Below, piece after piece: positions 45,699 to 56,443 of a stretch of DNA of 64,000 bases; position 1 is the stretch's first letter; every line of letters starts with the position of its first letter. Below the pieces are notes generated by a model. The model saw only the letters and a list, made by a program, of their open reading frames with translations, was not told where the DNA came from and made no database searches. Source of the DNA: Variovorax sp. OV329 (GTDB taxonomy: Bacteria; Pseudomonadota; Gammaproteobacteria; Burkholderiales; Burkholderiaceae_C); assembly GCF_900114785.1 (NCBI RefSeq), contig NZ_FOUG01000001.1, positions 496,001 through 560,000 of the forward strand, written 5' to 3'. The position numbers were made by a program, and so were the translations under genes.

Positions 45699-48658
45699 GC
45701 AGCGAAGACAACTCGCTGGACGGCTGCCACTGCTGCGAAGGCCAGGCCCAGGCCGGCGTGATCTACAACGCGCCCGGGTTGTCCGCGCTGGCCTGGCGCA
45801 TCGACACGCAGCCCGGCTTCAACCAGCGCATGCTGGCGCGGCTGCCGCTGTGGCACGTGCCCGGCGTGCCGGCCAGCGCGCCCCGGCCGCTGGCCGCGCT
45901 GCGCACGCGCGAGCCCGACGACGCGGCCATCGCGCTGGTGGACGCCTCCGCCTGCGTGGCCGATGTGCTGACCTTCTACCAGGAGCGCATCGCCAACGAA
46001 GGCTTCTTGCGCACCGCCACCGAACGCCGCTCGGTCCTTGAGTTGGCGCGAGCCGTCGGCTACGAGCTGCGGCCCGGCGTGGCCGCCAGCGTGCACTTGG
46101 TCTTCACCGTGGAAGATGCGGTCGGCGCGCCGGGCGTGTGCACCATCGCGGCCGGTGCGCCGGTGCAGAGCGTGCCGCCGCAGGGCAAGCTGCCGCAGGT
46201 GTTCGAGACCGGCGACGCCATCGTCGCGCGGGCCGAATGGAATGCGCTGCGCCCGCGGCAGACGCGCCCGGCCGACCTGGCGCTGCTCGACGTGGCCGGC
46301 GTGCGGCGCCTGGCCATGCTCTACCCCGAAGGCAGCCTGGCCAGCGAGACCGCCGGGCTGCATCCGGCGCTGAGCAGCGGTGACCTGTACCGGCTCGATC
46401 CCGGCCTGGCGGTGGAATCCACGGTCGACGCGCTGGACGTGGCCCGCATCTACCTCTCGGACCAGGCCAGCGGCATCCAGGCCGGCGAGCTGCTGCTTTT
46501 CGTCGGCAAGAACGGCAGCCAGCTGCGCCACCTGGTGATGCGCGCGCTGGAGGTGGAGGACGAGCCCGCGCTGCGCCGCGTGCGCATCGAGCTGGAGCCG
46601 CTGCCCGACCCGGTGACGCCCGCCGCGCCGCCGCTGCTGCACTGGGCGGTGCCCATCCTGTCCTTCTCCTTCGGCGGCTATGCGCAGGCGCAGGTGGAAA
46701 GCGTGCCCTTCACCAGCAGCGCGCTGGGCAGCACCATCGCCAGCCAGAGCTGGAAGGAGAACGAGCTGCAAGCCATGATCGCCATCCAGGGCTGGAGCAG
46801 CCAGCAGCTGGTGCGGGCCATCACCGGCAGCCTCAAGCCATCGGCCAAGCCGGTGGCGCCCGAGGCGGGTGCCTTCAGCTTCTCGCAGCGGCTGGGCTTC
46901 TTCGGCCACAACGCGCCCAAGTGGGGCTCGCTGCCGGCCAGCAACACCAAGGAGCCGGTCTACACCAGCGGGTGGGACGACGGCGACCCGCTCTCGGGCA
47001 GCGGCACGCTGGGCAGCAGCCGCAGCATCTGGACCGATTCGCAAGGCACCAGCAACCTGACGAGCACGGTGCTGCCACCCTGCCATGCGCTGCTGGAGCG
47101 GCCGGTGCCCAAGCTTGCGCCCGGCAGCTGGATGGTGTTCGATGCGCCCAGCGAGAAGGCCACCGCCTATCCGCTCTTCGATGCGCGCGAGATCTCGCGC
47201 GCCGACTACGGCCTGTCGGGCCGCGCCACCGCGCTGCGGCTGGCCGACGGCAGCGGCCAGCCCCGCAGCGCCGCGCCGTCCGAGGCCTTCCTTTTTCGCG
47301 ACACCACCGCCCATGTGGCCAGCCGCCGCCACCCCATGGCCGAGCTGCCGATCGAAGCGCCGGTGGCCGCGGGCAGTAAGCGCATCGAGCTGTCGACCAT
47401 GGTGCTGGGCCTCACGCGTGGCCAGCCGCTGGCCTTCGTGGGTCCGCGGGACGACCTGCCTGGCGTGGACGCGGCCGAGATCGCCTTGCTGGAGGACGTG
47501 GAGCACGGCGCCGGCCGCAGCGTGCTGGTGCTGCAGAAGGCGCTGGGCTACAGCTACCTGCGCGACGCCCTGGTGATCCATGCCAACGTGGTGCGCGCCA
47601 CGCATGGCGAGAGCGTGCAGGAGGTGCTGGGCAACGGCGATGCGAAGGAGCGCTTCCAGCGCTTCACGCTGCGCAAGCCGCCCACCACGCACCTGAGCGC
47701 CGCCTCGGCCAGCGGCGTGAAGAGCACGCTGGAGCTGCGGGTGAACGGCCTGCTGTGGCTGGAAAAGCCATCGCTGTACGGCGCCGCGCCCGACGAGCAC
47801 GTCTTCACCACGCGCATCGACAACGAGGCCCGCATGGAAGTGCAGTTCGGCGACGGCCGCAGCGGCGCGCGCCTGCCCAGCGGGCAGATGAACGTGCAGG
47901 CGCGCTACCGCAGCGGCATCGGCCCCGACGGCGAGGTGGCCGCGCGGACGTTGACCATGCTGCGCGCCATGCCGCTGGGCCTTCGCGGCGTGAGCAACCC
48001 CTTGCCGGCCAGCGGTGCGCAGGGGCCCGAGCGACTGGCCGACGCGCGCCGCAACGCGCCGCTGACCCTGCTGGCCTTCGAGCGCGTGGTCTCGCTGTCG
48101 GACTACCAGGACTTCGCGCGTGCCTTCCCCGGCATCGGCAAGGCGCGCGCCGACCTGGCCTGGGTGGACGGCAGCTCGCGTGTGCTGCTGTCGGTGGCCG
48201 GCGCCACCGGCGGCGCGCCGGGGGCCGAGGTGGTGGACAACCTGCGCCAGGCCATCGCCGATCTGTCGGACCCGTCGCAGCCCTTCGTGCTGGGCGCCTC
48301 GGTGCTGCGCTATTTCCGTTGCACCGCGCGCGTCGCCATCGATGCGGCCTACGAAGCCGAGGCGGTGCTGGCCGCCTGCAGGACGCGGCTGCAAGCGGCC
48401 TTCGGCTTCGACGCGCGTGACCTGGCGCAATCCGTCACCGCCGCCGAACTGCTGGCCTTGATGCACCAGGTGCCCGGCGTGGTGGCAGTGGACCTGGACG
48501 TGCTGCAGCCCTACGGCGAAGCCGCGGCGGCGGCCGGTGACCAGCTGGTCGTGCCGGCCTTCGGCGCGCGCTGGGACAGCGCCGCCAGGGCGATGAAGCC
48601 GGCCGAGCTGATGCTGCTGAACCCCGCGGCCCTCGAACTGACGGAGGCAACGCTATGA
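45695..48658 (+). CDS. Baseplate J-like protein (wedge 2)
   Basis: A 987-residue putative baseplate assembly protein. It starts with a Cys-rich opening (DGCHCCEGQAQ), then NAPGLSALAWRIDTQPGFNQ, DASACVADVLTFYQERIANE and ELRPGVAASVHLVFTVEDA, which identify the large eCIS wedge family. The C-terminal half has MEVQFGDGRSGARLPSGQMN and a J-like end (VVSLSDYQDFARAFPGIGKA). It lies between two genes with ATGA overlaps. Both wedge subunits being over 800 residues suggests a wide baseplate. Confidence 0.88.
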   Translation: MSSEDNSLDGCHCCEGQAQAGVIYNAPGLSALAWRIDTQPGFNQRMLARLPLWHVPGVPASAPRPLAALRTREPDDAAIALVDASACVADVLTFYQERIANEGFLRTATERRSVLELARAVGYELRPGVAASVHLVFTVEDAVGAPGVCTIAAGAPVQSVPPQGKLPQVFETGDAIVARAEWNALRPRQTRPADLALLDVAGVRRLAMLYPEGSLASETAGLHPALSSGDLYRLDPGLAVESTVDALDVARIYLSDQASGIQAGELLLFVGKNGSQLRHLVMRALEVEDEPALRRVRIELEPLPDPVTPAAPPLLHWAVPILSFSFGGYAQAQVESVPFTSSALGSTIASQSWKENELQAMIAIQGWSSQQLVRAITGSLKPSAKPVAPEAGAFSFSQRLGFFGHNAPKWGSLPASNTKEPVYTSGWDDGDPLSGSGTLGSSRSIWTDSQGTSNLTSTVLPPCHALLERPVPKLAPGSWMVFDAPSEKATAYPLFDAREISRADYGLSGRATALRLADGSGQPRSAAPSEAFLFRDTTAHVASRRHPMAELPIEAPVAAGSKRIELSTMVLGLTRGQPLAFVGPRDDLPGVDAAEIALLEDVEHGAGRSVLVLQKALGYSYLRDALVIHANVVRATHGESVQEVLGNGDAKERFQRFTLRKPPTTHLSAASASGVKSTLELRVNGLLWLEKPSLYGAAPDEHVFTTRIDNEARMEVQFGDGRSGARLPSGQMNVQARYRSGIGPDGEVAARTLTMLRAMPLGLRGVSNPLPASGAQGPERLADARRNAPLTLLAFERVVSLSDYQDFARAFPGIGKARADLAWVDGSSRVLLSVAGATGGAPGAEVVDNLRQAIADLSDPSQPFVLGASVLRYFRCTARVAIDAAYEAEAVLAACRTRLQAAFGFDARDLAQSVTAAELLALMHQVPGVVAVDLDVLQPYGEAAAAAGDQLVVPAFGARWDSAARAMKPAELMLLNPAALELTEATL

Positions 48659-50964
48659 GCCTGCTGACCCCCGAACGGCTCTACCAGCTGCTGCCGGTCA
48701 TCCACCGCCTGCGCGACGGCGAGCAGGGCGCACCGCTGCGGGCGCTGCTGGCCGTCATCGAAAGCGAACTCGAGGCGGTGGAAGCCGACACCGCGCGCCT
48801 GTACGACAACTGGTTCATCGAGACCTGCGACGAATGGACCGTGCCCTACATCGGCGACCTGCTGGGTGCGCGGCCGATCCGCCCCGTGCCCTCGGCGGGG
48901 GTCAGCACCCGCGCGTGGGTGGCCAACACCATCGCCTACCGGCGCCGCAAGGGCACGGCCCTGGTGCTGGAGCAACTGGCGCGCGACGTCACCGGCTGGC
49001 CGGCTGCTGCGGTGGAGTTCTTCCAGCGCCTGGGCACCACGCAGCACATGAACCACGTGCGCATGCGCCCCAGCGCCACGGCCAGCGTGCGCGATGCCGC
49101 CACCGCCGAGCTGGCACAGGTCTCGGCCGGCGCCTTCGACCCCTTCGCGCACACGCTGGAGGTGCGCAACGCCGCCACGCGCGGAGGGCGCTTCAACATC
49201 CCCAACGTGGGGCTGTACCTCTGGCGGCTGCGCTCGCAGCAGCTGGGCATCGGCGACCCCGGCGCGCCCGCCGACATGGCGACGGCCGACTTCATCAGCG
49301 CGCGCCTGAACGCCGAGGGAATCTGGCACATGCACCCGGCCGGCGTGGATGCGCCGCTGTTCAATACGCCGCGCACCGAGACCGGCAGCAGCGCCATCAC
49401 GCAGGCCGCGCGCGAGGAGAACACCAGCGCGCCGCTGCGCGAACTGGCCCTGCATGAAGAGCTGGAGCGGCTGCGAGCCGGCCAGCCCGAGCCGGCGCCG
49501 CGCTTCATGACCGAGCGCGATCCGGTGCTGCGCTGTTTCGTGCAACTGGCCGGCGAGACGCTGCCGGTGGAAGTGCCGCGCGAGGACATCTGCATCTGCG
49601 AGATTCCCGACACGGTGGAGCTGGCCATTCCCACGCCGCGCGTGTTGGCGCTGGACCTGCGGCGCGGGCGCATCGGCTTTCCCGCCGCGCTGGACGTGCA
49701 GCGCGTGTGGCTGCATGCGGCGCACGGCAGCGTGGCCGACATCGGCGGCGGCGCCTATGACCGCGGCACTGCCGTGCGCGCGGCCAACCTCGCGGCGGAA
49801 GGCAGCACGATCGAGGAAGACCTGGGCGGCTTCCACGATGCGCAGGTCTGGCAGGTGGGCGTGTCGCACTTGATGCCCGGCAACGGCAGCACGCTGTTCC
49901 CTTCGCTGCGCGCGGCCGTCCAGGCGTGGAACGCGCAACCCGCAGGACAGACCGGCGTCATCGTCGTCATGGACAGCCTGTCGGACATCGACGATGCATC
50001 CGCGCTGGAGATCGAGATCCCCGAAGCCTCGCAGCTGCTGGTCGTCGCAGGCCAGTGGCCGCTGCAGCCCATCCCCGGCGCGCCGCCCGGCAGCGTGGAG
50101 CGCGTGCCCGGCCGCTTCGAGGCGCGGCAGGCGCGCGCGCACTGGCAAGGCCGGCTGCAGGTGCGCGGCACCGCGACGGCCGGCGCCGCCGACCCCGGCG
50201 CGCTGTTCCTCAACGGCCTGCTGCTGCAGGGGCCGTTGCTGGCGTCGGGCAACCTGGGGCAGCTCGAACTCGCGCATTGCACCCTGCTGCCCGATACGGT
50301 GCTGGGCGCGCAGCACCTGCAGGTGGGCGCGCAGAGCCCGCGGTTGGAACTGCGCTTGCTGCAGAGCCTTTGCGCCCCCGTCGCGGTGGCCGGCCCGGTG
50401 CGCCGCGTTCAAGCGGCCGACAGCATCGTCGGCCTGGGCCTGGAAAGCGGCGCCGCGGACCCGGCGCTGGATGCGCCCGAGGCCGCGCTCGACCTGCAGC
50501 GCTGCAGCTTCTTCGGCGTCGTCAACGCGCTCTCGCTCAATGCCAGCGACTGCATCTTCGACGCACCGGTGCAAGCGCAGCGGCGCCAGGTCGGCTGCGT
50601 GCGTTTCAGCTACGTGCCGCCCGCTTCACAGGTGCCGCGGCGCTACCGCTGCCAGCCGCAGCTCGAAACCGAGGTGCGCATCGCCGCGCTGCCCGCCACC
50701 GCCTCGGCCGCCGAGAAGGATGCCGTGCGCGCCGATGTCGAGGCGACGGTGCGCCCGCTCTTCGTCTCGCGCACCTATGGCGACCCGGCGCTGGGGCAGC
50801 TGGAATTGCGCTGCGCGCTGCAGATCCGCACCGGCGCGGCCAGCGGTGCCGAGATGGGCGCCTGCGAGCACCTGCAGCAGCCGCAGCGCGAGGCCAACCT
50901 GCGCGACGCACTGAACGAATACCTGCGCCTGGGCCTGGCGGCCAGCGTGCATTTCGCCAATTGA
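48655..50964 (+). CDS. Tail protein I-type baseplate/fibre-network protein
   Basis: A 769-residue protein. The first 150 residues are the conserved phage-tail-protein domain: PERLYQLLPVIHRLRDGEQG, the DNWFIETCDEWTVPYIGDLL segment and NTIAYRRRKGTALVLEQLAR. The remaining 600 residues are beta-rich with parallel-helix-like stretches (AHCTLLPDTVLGAQHLQVGA, AALDLQRCSFFGVVNALSLN) and end in a helical tail. In phages, gpI connects the wedge ring to the tail fibres, and the long extension here may itself be fibre-like. It overlaps the preceding gene by ATGA and is followed after 10 bases by the DUF6519 protein. Confidence 0.82.
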   Translation: MSLLTPERLYQLLPVIHRLRDGEQGAPLRALLAVIESELEAVEADTARLYDNWFIETCDEWTVPYIGDLLGARPIRPVPSAGVSTRAWVANTIAYRRRKGTALVLEQLARDVTGWPAAAVEFFQRLGTTQHMNHVRMRPSATASVRDAATAELAQVSAGAFDPFAHTLEVRNAATRGGRFNIPNVGLYLWRLRSQQLGIGDPGAPADMATADFISARLNAEGIWHMHPAGVDAPLFNTPRTETGSSAITQAAREENTSAPLRELALHEELERLRAGQPEPAPRFMTERDPVLRCFVQLAGETLPVEVPREDICICEIPDTVELAIPTPRVLALDLRRGRIGFPAALDVQRVWLHAAHGSVADIGGGAYDRGTAVRAANLAAEGSTIEEDLGGFHDAQVWQVGVSHLMPGNGSTLFPSLRAAVQAWNAQPAGQTGVIVVMDSLSDIDDASALEIEIPEASQLLVVAGQWPLQPIPGAPPGSVERVPGRFEARQARAHWQGRLQVRGTATAGAADPGALFLNGLLLQGPLLASGNLGQLELAHCTLLPDTVLGAQHLQVGAQSPRLELRLLQSLCAPVAVAGPVRRVQAADSIVGLGLESGAADPALDAPEAALDLQRCSFFGVVNALSLNASDCIFDAPVQAQRRQVGCVRFSYVPPASQVPRRYRCQPQLETEVRIAALPATASAAEKDAVRADVEATVRPLFVSRTYGDPALGQLELRCALQIRTGAASGAEMGACEHLQQPQREANLRDALNEYLRLGLAASVHFAN

Positions 50965-50974
50965 GGAGGACACC

Positions 50975-53900
50975 ATGAAAGCCGATCTCTCCCGCGAGAC
51001 CTTCGAGCCTGGTGCGCACTACACCGCCGTGCGCATGCAGCAAGGCCGCGTGATCACCGATGCGGATTTCAACGAGGAAGGCGACATCACTCGCCACCGC
51101 GCCCAGACGCTGGCCGGGGACGTGATCGGCGCCAGTGGCGCGCCGGCCGACAGCGCCGGCTTTGCGCTGAGCGCAGGCATGGGCGCGCTCGCGGTGCATG
51201 CCGCGGACGCCAACAGCGTGTGGGTGGCGGGCGAAGACGGCGTGCTGCTGGTCAGCACCAACGGTGGTGCAGCGTGGACCGTGGCCACCACCGGCACGAC
51301 GCGGCATCTGCGTGCCATTGCGCGGGCGGCGAACACCGGCTGGGCGGTCGGGGATGGCGGCACCGTGCTGCGCACCAGCAATGCGGGCAGCACCTGGACC
51401 GTGCAGGACGCCGGCGGCCTGCAGTTGCTGCGCGGCGTGGCGGTCTTCGATGCCCAGCGCGCCTGGGCCGTGGGCGACGGCGGCCTGGTGCTGCGCACCG
51501 TGGATGGCGGCGCGACCTGGACGCAGCACGCCAGCGGCGTCGATCGCCTCTACGCCGTGGCCTTCGCCAGCGCACAGGACGGACTGGCCGTGGGGCCGGG
51601 CGGCGCCATCGTGCGCACCGCCGATGGCGGCGCAGCCTGGACTCGCGTAGACAGCGGTAGCAGCGCCACCTTGCGCGCCGTGTCGCTGGCCGGTGCGCAG
51701 GCCTGGGCGGTGGGCGATGGCGGCACCGCGCTGCGCAGCAACGATGGCGGCGCCACCTGGACGGCGGCCGCCAGTGGCAGCACCGCCCGACTGCGCGCGG
51801 TGCGCTTTCGCGATGCCAGCAACGGCTGGATCGCCGGCGACAACGGCACGCTGCTGACCACCATCAATGGCGGCAACGCCTGGAGCGCTCAGCCCGTGGC
51901 CGGCAGCCCAGCGTTGGCGGGACTGTCGGTGGCAGGCGCCGAGGCGCCCTGGCTGGTCGGTGGCCGCCGGGCCTGGCGGGTAGCGGCCACCGGCGCCGGC
52001 GCGCCGGCCGCACTGCCGGCGGCGAGCCTGGGCATCGGCGCGGGCCGCTACTACGTGCAGGGGCAGCTGTGCGAATGGGAAGAGGCGGCATCGCTGGCCA
52101 ACCAGCCCGACGGCGGCGTGCCGGCCCGGCTGCCGCCCGGCACGCACCTGGTGTACCTGCGCGCCTGGCAACGGCACATCAGCGCGCTGGAAGCGCCGGC
52201 CATCCGCGAAGTGGCGCTGGGCGGGCCGGACACGGCCACGCGCGCCCGGCAGGTGGCCCAGGTGCGCACGCTCGCGCTGCCGGCTGCCCCGGACAACGCT
52301 GCCTGGCATTGCGGCGCCGACGTGGCCGCATGGAACGCACTGACCGCAGCATCCACGGCCCGCATCGCCGCGCGCGCCGAGCCCGAGCTGGCAGCCACGG
52401 GCGTCTGCGAGATGGCGGCCACCGCCGGCTATCGCAGGCTGGAGAACCAGCTCTACCGCGTCGAGATCCACGCCGTCGACAGCACGGGCGCCGCCAGCTT
52501 CAAGTGGTCGCGCGAGAACGGCTCGGTCGTGTATGCGGTGGAGGCCGTCAGCATCGACACGGCAGCGAACCGCACCACCGTGCGCCTGGCGGCGCGCGGC
52601 CGCGACGCCAACCTGGACCTGGCCCTGCACGACCGCGTGGAGCTGGTCGACGACGAGGCCGAGCTGCAGGGCCGCGCGGGCCAGCTCTTCGAATACCTCA
52701 ACGATGGCGACGATGCGCTCGAACTGGTGCTGGCCGGCGTACCCGCCGGAACGCTGGGCCAGGACCCGGCCCGCCATCCGGTCCTGCGGCGCTGGGACCA
52801 CACGCCGGCGGCGGCCGGCGAGAACGCATTGGCGGTGGAGGAGGGCGACTGGATCACGCTGGAGGACGGCGTGCAGATCCGCTTCGCCCCCGGCGGCAGC
52901 TACCGGCCCGGCGACTACTGGCAGATTCCCGCGCGCACCGTGACGGCCGACGTGGAGTGGCCGCGCGACGGGGACGGCCAGCCGGCGGACGAGCCACCGG
53001 CCGGCGTGCAGGACGCCTGGGCGCGCCTCGGCCTGGTGACGGTGGATGCCAACGGCCTGGTCTCGGCCATCGTCGACTGCCGCGACCTGTTCCCGCCCCT
53101 GACCAGGATGACGCAGCTGCTCTACGTGGGCGGCGACGGCCAGGACACCACGCCGGGCGGCGCGCTGCCCGAGCCGCTGCGCGTGCGCGTGATGCGCGGT
53201 GCGCTGCCGGTGCCCGGTGCGCGCGTGCGCTTCGCGGTGGAAGCGGGGGGCGGTGCCGTGGGCAACCCGCCGGCCAACGGCTTCGATGCCACCTGCAACG
53301 CCCAGGGCCTGGCCGAATGCCCCTGGCGCCTGGGCACGCCGCAGAACCAGCGCGTGCGCGCCAACCTGCTGACCACGGGCGGCGCGGCCGTGCCCGAGCA
53401 GGTGCTGGTGTTCGCGGCCACCGCCAGCACGCCCGCCAGCGGCGGCGGTGGGTGCGAGATCACGATCGGCGAAGGCGGCAACTTCCCCGAGCTGAGCAGC
53501 GAGCTGCTGGAGAAGCTGCTGGCCGAACGGCCTTCGCTGTGCATCTGCTTCCTGCCCGGAACGCACCAGCTCAAGACCGGCCTGCAGCTGGATGCGACCC
53601 CCACGCGCCTCGTGCGGCGGCTGTCCCTGCATGGCTGTGGCCCCACGGCGGTGATCCAGTCCGCGTTGCCGATCTCGCTCTCCGGCCTGGCCGCGCTGGA
53701 ACTGCGCGACCTGCAGCTGCAGCTCACCGAGCGCGGGTTGATCGCGCTGACCAACAACACCCAGGTCGAGATCGACGGCGTGAATGTGGCCGGGCGCAGC
53801 GACAGCCAGCTGCCCTGGCTCGCCGTGGGCAGCACGCGCACGCTGCGCATGCACGGCTGCACGCTGCCGGCCGCCTTGCGGGCCGCGGCCGTGTTCCAGG

Positions 53901-54400
53901 ACATCACGGCCGTGTGCGAGATCACGCACTGCGTGTTCGCCGGCGACGTGGCCTTCTACGGTATTCCCGATCCGGACGTGCCGCGCGATGCACTCATCCG
54001 CGCGCTGCAGCCCGGCGACTTCGAGGTGCAGCCCGGTGCCGGCCAGCTGGTGTTCGCGAACAACCTCCTCACGCGCATGTCGCTGGGCATCGAGACCGTC
54101 AAGCTGTTCACTGCCAGGCAGGTGCGTGGCCTGTTCCAGACCGTGGTGCTGCAGGGAAACACCTTCACCGCCGACATGGTGATGTGCGCCGGCAACTTCA
54201 TGAGCGTCAGCGGCAACCACTTCACCGCGGCGCAACCGCGCTTCAGCACCTACGGCATGCTCGTCGGGCGCCGAGCCGCCGCGAGCAGCAACATCGGCGA
54301 GCTGGTCGGCGACAACGCGACGCTGTGGTTCCTGGTGACCAAGGGCGAGTTCCGCGGCGCGGCGAACATGGTGTTCACGATTCCGCAGTCGCTGACGTAG
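50975..54400 (+). CDS. DUF6519 fibre-like protein with inserted beta-propeller
   Basis: An 1141-residue protein. Residues 1-65 are the start of DUF6519 (MKADLSRETFEPGAHYTAVR, then MQQGRVITDADFNEEGDITR), and the domain resumes at about 353 with GIGAGRYYVQGQLCEWEEAA. Between them lie seven repeats of 40-41 residues, each with W-A/V-G-D-G-G and a T/S-x-x-G-G-x-x-W-T end, a YCF48/BNR-type seven-bladed propeller. The C-terminal 350 residues form a right-handed beta-helix (LELRDLQLQLTERGLIALTN onward). The protein probably sits at the baseplate edge and recognises the target, the propeller being the variable binding module. It is the last eCIS gene. Confidence 0.85.
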   Translation: MKADLSRETFEPGAHYTAVRMQQGRVITDADFNEEGDITRHRAQTLAGDVIGASGAPADSAGFALSAGMGALAVHAADANSVWVAGEDGVLLVSTNGGAAWTVATTGTTRHLRAIARAANTGWAVGDGGTVLRTSNAGSTWTVQDAGGLQLLRGVAVFDAQRAWAVGDGGLVLRTVDGGATWTQHASGVDRLYAVAFASAQDGLAVGPGGAIVRTADGGAAWTRVDSGSSATLRAVSLAGAQAWAVGDGGTALRSNDGGATWTAAASGSTARLRAVRFRDASNGWIAGDNGTLLTTINGGNAWSAQPVAGSPALAGLSVAGAEAPWLVGGRRAWRVAATGAGAPAALPAASLGIGAGRYYVQGQLCEWEEAASLANQPDGGVPARLPPGTHLVYLRAWQRHISALEAPAIREVALGGPDTATRARQVAQVRTLALPAAPDNAAWHCGADVAAWNALTAASTARIAARAEPELAATGVCEMAATAGYRRLENQLYRVEIHAVDSTGAASFKWSRENGSVVYAVEAVSIDTAANRTTVRLAARGRDANLDLALHDRVELVDDEAELQGRAGQLFEYLNDGDDALELVLAGVPAGTLGQDPARHPVLRRWDHTPAAAGENALAVEEGDWITLEDGVQIRFAPGGSYRPGDYWQIPARTVTADVEWPRDGDGQPADEPPAGVQDAWARLGLVTVDANGLVSAIVDCRDLFPPLTRMTQLLYVGGDGQDTTPGGALPEPLRVRVMRGALPVPGARVRFAVEAGGGAVGNPPANGFDATCNAQGLAECPWRLGTPQNQRVRANLLTTGGAAVPEQVLVFAATASTPASGGGGCEITIGEGGNFPELSSELLEKLLAERPSLCICFLPGTHQLKTGLQLDATPTRLVRRLSLHGCGPTAVIQSALPISLSGLAALELRDLQLQLTERGLIALTNNTQVEIDGVNVAGRSDSQLPWLAVGSTRTLRMHGCTLPAALRAAAVFQDITAVCEITHCVFAGDVAFYGIPDPDVPRDALIRALQPGDFEVQPGAGQLVFANNLLTRMSLGIETVKLFTARQVRGLFQTVVLQGNTFTADMVMCAGNFMSVSGNHFTAAQPRFSTYGMLVGRRAAASSNIGELVGDNATLWFLVTKGEFRGAANMVFTIPQSLT
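51182..51979 (+). repeat. Seven tandem YCF48/BNR-like repeats inside the DUF6519 gene
   Basis: Seven coding repeats of 120-123 bases encode VWVAGEDG, GWAVGDGG, AWAVGDGG, GLAVGPGG, AWAVGDGG, GWIAGDNG and PWLVGGRR at residues 82, 122, 163, 203, 243, 284 and 325. The even spacing and the count of seven argue for a closed seven-bladed propeller. The repeats have diverged at the DNA level, so recombination among them is limited. Confidence 0.8.
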
Positions 54401-54538
54401 TTGGCGAGCCTGGGAGGCAGGCCGATGCCACCCCATTGGTGTCTGGTGCGCACCGCCGTGGTTCCGCCTTGCCACCTACCGTCGCGGCCCCGGCGTCCCT
54501 AGGATTGATCCGTCTCTTCAATCCCTCAAGGAACCGCA

Positions 54539-55018
54539 ATGACCCAGCGTCTGAACTACATGGAACAATCTCCGGAACTCACCAAGAAGTTCCTGGCCTT
54601 CTCCCAACAGCTCACCACGGGGGCGATCGAGCAATCGATCATCGACCTGGTGGTGCTGCGTGCATCGCAGATGAACGGCTGCACCTTCTGCATCGACATG
54701 CACGTGAAGGAAGCAAAGATCCACGGCGAGCGCGAACTGCGCCTGCACCACGTGGCGGGCTGGCGCGAGTCCACGCTCTTCATCCCGCGCGAGCGTGCGG
54801 CGCTGGCCTGGACGGAGGTCCTCACCCGGCTGCCCGAGAACGGCGTACCCGACGAGCTCTACGAGCGCGTGCGCACGCAGCTGTCGGAAAAGGAACTGTC
54901 GGACCTGACCTTCGCCATCATGTCCATCAACGGATGGAACCGTGCAAACGTGGCCTTCAAGGCGGTGCCCGGCGCATACGACAAGGCCTGGGGCCTGGAC
55001 AAGGCCAACCTGAACTAG
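54539..55018 (+). CDS. AhpD-like carboxymuconolactone-decarboxylase-family protein
   Basis: A 159-residue all-helical protein with the peroxidase-type motif C48-T-F-C51-x-x-x-H55 in NGCTFCIDMHVKEAKIHGE, the active site of AhpD-like alkylhydroperoxidase core proteins. Such proteins reduce peroxides or handle small lactones. AAGGAA precedes the ATG. It starts 138 bases after the eCIS operon and its stop shares the CTAG with a convergent gene's stop. I see no strong functional tie to the injection system. Confidence 0.9.
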   Translation: MTQRLNYMEQSPELTKKFLAFSQQLTTGAIEQSIIDLVVLRASQMNGCTFCIDMHVKEAKIHGERELRLHHVAGWRESTLFIPRERAALAWTEVLTRLPENGVPDELYERVRTQLSEKELSDLTFAIMSINGWNRANVAFKAVPGAYDKAWGLDKANLN

Positions 55019-55251
55019 CGCCCCTGGTCCAGGCGCTGCATGCCGAACAGGGTCAGGTAGGGACAGCCGCTCGGATCCGTGGCCACCAGGCCATGGGATG
55101 TCAGGCGGCCTATCGCCGTCACCTGCGCACTCGGACCCGGATTGCCGATGCCCTCGGCCAGGGCCTGCAGCGTCTGCCACTGCTCGGCATTGAGCCGGAG
55201 CTTCCTGGGTTGCACGATTTCGTTGTGTGGCGGGCTCGAATTCAAACTCAT
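55015..55251 (-). CDS. Small hypothetical protein (78 aa)
   Basis: A 78-residue protein, MSLNSSPPHNEIVQPRKLRL onward, with a helix-turn-helix-like middle (AEQWQTLQALAEGIGNPGPS and AQVTAIGRLTSHGLVATDPS) and a short end GCPYLTLFGMQRLDQG. The layout (helix, conserved loop, wing-like GLVATDPSGCPYLT) resembles a small winged-helix or MarR-like fragment, but I do not recognise the family. It is convergent with the AhpD-like gene, the two stops interlocking within CTAG. Confidence 0.6.
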   Translation of the reverse strand: MSLNSSPPHNEIVQPRKLRLNAEQWQTLQALAEGIGNPGPSAQVTAIGRLTSHGLVATDPSGCPYLTLFGMQRLDQGR

Positions 55252-55261
55252 CGCGGTCCGG

Positions 55262-55459
55262 CTAGGGAATCAGACCGACGAGCCGAAGCAGCGACAAGCC
55301 GAAAACAACCATGATGGTCACGATGACTGCGGCCTTCAACCATACCGGTTCCTGCCGCTCGTTCAGGGGGCCGCTCATGGGCGCGAAGGAGGTGTCGCGG
55401 TCTTCGCGCTCGGGCTTGTCGGTCCACCATCCGAGGTTCGTGTCATGCTCTTTTTCCAT
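55262..55459 (-). CDS. Small single-span membrane protein (65 aa)
   Basis: A 65-residue protein with an acidic, hydrophilic N-terminal half (MEKEHDTNLGWWTDKPERED) and one C-terminal transmembrane helix (AAVIVTIMVVFGLSLLRLVG). It would be tail-anchored in the inner membrane. The ribosome site is weak. It follows panC at 117 bases in the same direction and precedes the 78-residue gene by 10 bases. I do not know a function. Confidence 0.55.
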   Translation of the reverse strand: MEKEHDTNLGWWTDKPEREDRDTSFAPMSGPLNERQEPVWLKAAVIVTIMVVFGLSLLRLVGLIP

Positions 55460-55576
55460 GCCCGCATTCTTCGGCGGGAACTAATACTTTGGTATGTCAT
55501 TTGACATGCGGCGCGCCAGGGCGCCATTGCGTTGTGAACTATTTCACGGAGAAGCCCGTGACGGAGGGAGACGGCG

Positions 55577-56443
<867 letters not shown>

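Noticed and set aside
50606..54475. 1289-codon minus-strand open frame
   Set aside because: Antisense shadow of the DUF6519 and tail-I genes; repetitive low-complexity translation without motifs.
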